A stretch of DNA of 64,000 nt from assembly GCF_963675165.1 (NCBI RefSeq), contig NC_087380.1, positions 2,161,803 to 2,225,802 of the forward strand. Reading direction: 5' to 3'. A program made the translations under genes and the position numbers. Positions 62,401-64,000 of this stretch are shown here, one piece after another. This DNA comes from Halichondria panicea (lineage: Eukaryota; Porifera; Demospongiae; Suberitida; Halichondriidae). Positions within the stretch are counted from its first letter, which is position 1; every line of letters starts with the position of its first letter. The notes below the pieces were generated by a model. That model saw nothing but the letters and a program-made list of their open reading frames with translations. It searched no databases and was not told the origin of the DNA.

Positions 62401-64000
62401 TGTGTGGCCAATTTCTCAGAAACTCCAGACACTGCCTTTGACAATGTCACTACTATTATTGGCAGTAAGTTACAGTTTTAGCACTCATGATGATTAAACT
62501 TCACTCTATAGTACCTGATCAACCTATCAACGCTAGTATCAGCCCATTAATATATTCACTTCCATTAATCGGAGAGCCATACACTGTGACTTGCAATGTG
62601 TCTAAGTTGCCTGGACTAACTCGTACACCAACTGCTCAGTGGATACAAGTTGCCACGGGGACTGGAAGACTAATCTCGCCCACTCCTAGTCAAGCTACTC
62701 TCAAATTTTCTCTACTGAGAACCTCAGATGCTGGTACATATCGTTGTCAGGGTAACCTCAATACCACTATTTACCCTGACCTCCTTTCTGACAACAGTGA
62801 TTTCGACTTAAATGTTCAAAGTAAGTAATCCCCATAGCCCTAATCATCCGTCAATGTTATCATTTTACAGTACCAAAACCAGCAGTGACAATCACAAGGT
62901 CACCCTCCACCTTCTACTTGTTTGCTAACCTCAGTGTGGTAACATTTACATGTCAAGTGTCCATACATACAAACATTGATACTCCTGTCAGTTTGAGCTT
63001 GACTTGGACTCGTGAAATTTATAGTAATGAAGATGATACAACCACTGAAGTGATCATGGTGAATAATACAACCAAAAATATTGAGAGGAGATGGACCTTT
63101 GATGATTTTAGTTCAAAAGACAAGAAAGTAACTTGCAATGGAACAATAAACTCAGCTAGCAGTTTTATTCAAGGCAATAGCATCACAATTGAAGACATGT
63201 TATCTGTTGTTGGTGAGTTGCCGTCTTCATAACCTATAATTATGATAAAGCTAATACACTATTCAGGTGTGTTTCTGATGTTCAACGGCAGTGTACTGGA
63301 CAACACGACCTCTGTACCAGCGAGGGATGTAAATGTCATACAGTGTCACTCTGACAAGACAGATACATTTGATGAAGACCAACATGGATGGAGTTTCCCT
63401 AATGGCACCAAGATTACTAACATCAGCACACTGGCTGTTGCAACACGGGAGGGAGGACACCTGGCACTCACTCGAGTGGGAAACAGTTCCCTGCCAGCTG
63501 GAAAGTATTGTTGCAAGGCTCAGGACGCCAGGGAAACCAGCCACACCCTCTGTGTGCATGTAAACCCAGGTGAGCTAGAGGGTTGAGGTAGATGTTATGT
63601 CATCCGAGCCAGTAGCCATCTAATTGCTCTGAGATTCTTGGGAATGAATGTGAGGCACATGTGTAACCAGCTCCTAGATGGAACAACTAGCGATCTATAC
63701 CTCTAGTTACATAGCCTGGCCTGGCCTACTCTCTATTTTTATTACCCACAGAACCAAGTTCCAGTAGCACTGCCATGGTGGGAGAGATAGCTGCTGCAAT
63801 TGTCATTCTGGTTGTTGCTCTACTGATTATCGGAGCAGTTATTCTCATTGTTGTCAGGTATATAATTAAGTCATTAATTAAACTTTTATCTCTGTAAAGA
63901 ATGCACAACTTAAATAACTATATTAATGGATGTACTATACTTCTTTTAGAGCTCATAGATCTGGAAAGCACACTTTCTCTGGCCTTGCGTTTGGTGGAGG
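56420..64000 (+). CDS. Gene E: CCP/Ig receptor, D paralogue, probable RPTP (3' end outside window)
   Basis: Exons: signal peptide 56420-56504, Ig 56562-56921, fifteen CCP (57036-57218, 57348-57551, 57637-57843, 57937-58155, 58878-59087, 59152-59352, 59955-60170, 60223-60429, 60479-60661, 60716-60898, 60960-61136, 61190-61384, 61441-61623, 61678-61887, 61939-62112), four Ig (62198-62464, 62512-62820, 62871-63212, 63267-63569), TM 63752-63857, juxtamembrane from 63950 to the edge. Every exon is open, every splice site canonical, and phases agree; about 1590 residues are in view. Signal peptide 1-28; Ig with CHTD, WHYPNG and GSYCC; TM GEIAAAIVILVVALLIIGAV. The four Ig exons, TM and the juxtamembrane start ([15 protein letters not shown]) closely match gene D, so a tandem phosphatase beyond the edge is expected. 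That is inference. Confidence 0.87.
58370..58867. repeat. Mobile element copy 1 in gene E
   Basis: It starts near cggtgaggtatacagtatat, carries a GT-rich tract (58410-58437), then gctgctcaatgataaataaa and sequence shared with 59490-59700 and, in reverse, 20595-21737. It ends just before the acceptor of the CCP exon 58878. The 89-residue frame 58537-58806 inside it is not supported as a gene. Confidence 0.6.
59400..59940. repeat. Mobile element copy 2 in gene E
   Basis: It begins gcgaggtatacggtagtgtg with GT and CTGT tracts (59420-59480), continues as in copy 1 (aagctgctcaaggatcaatc) and ends ccaccgaggcattagcaccc a few bases before the acceptor of the CCP exon 59955. Confidence 0.6.

Overview
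The window is animal nuclear DNA. It holds CCP (sushi), Ig-like, FN3 and receptor tyrosine phosphatase (RPTP) modules, each encoded on its own exon. Introns are short (about 47-150 bases) with GT..AG ends, and AT-rich introns and spacers are full of fold-back elements and microsatellites. A compact invertebrate genome is implied. A demosponge (Amphimedon/Haliclona type) is my best guess from style alone and is not proven. All convincing genes are on the + strand. I found no rRNA, tRNA, CRISPR array or minus-strand gene.

The locus is a tandem array of one receptor family. Gene 0 contributes only its last exon (665-1043). Gene A (3100-10708) encodes signal peptide, 9 CCP, Ig, 2 CCP, an SEA-like domain, one TM segment and a short tyrosine-bearing tail, with a single in-frame TAG. 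Gene B (11783-15849) has signal peptide, Ig and 10 CCP exons, then an Eph-receptor-like Cys-rich module and FN3 domains; it is decayed. Gene C (18830-31806) has signal peptide, Ig, 13 CCP (8 of them near-identical tandem exons), a second Ig, 5 CCP, the SEA-like domain, TM and short tail, with frameshifts towards the 3' end. Gene D (35969 to 52051 or 56239) has CCP and Ig exons, a tandemly amplified CCP pair, four membrane-proximal Ig domains, TM, and a two-domain RPTP whose D2 half is duplicated. Gene E (56420 to beyond 64000) is a paralogue of D, open throughout, cut by the window end just after the TM segment.

Every complete gene starts with the same signal-peptide exon (MKKLQ...LLLVCG), and a shared upstream box lies about 45-90 bases before the ATG. 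Debris of RPTP 3' exons precedes the start of genes A, C and D (and lies after gene 0), although the preceding genes have no phosphatase. The array therefore appears to have evolved by unequal exchange that swaps intracellular outputs (short tyrosine tail, Eph-like/FN3, phosphatase) behind a common CCP/Ig ectodomain. Almost all ectodomain exons have phase-1 introns on both sides, so they can be duplicated, lost or skipped without changing frame. This looks like a fast-evolving recognition-receptor cluster (immune or allorecognition type). That role is inference; the modular structure is read directly from the sequence.
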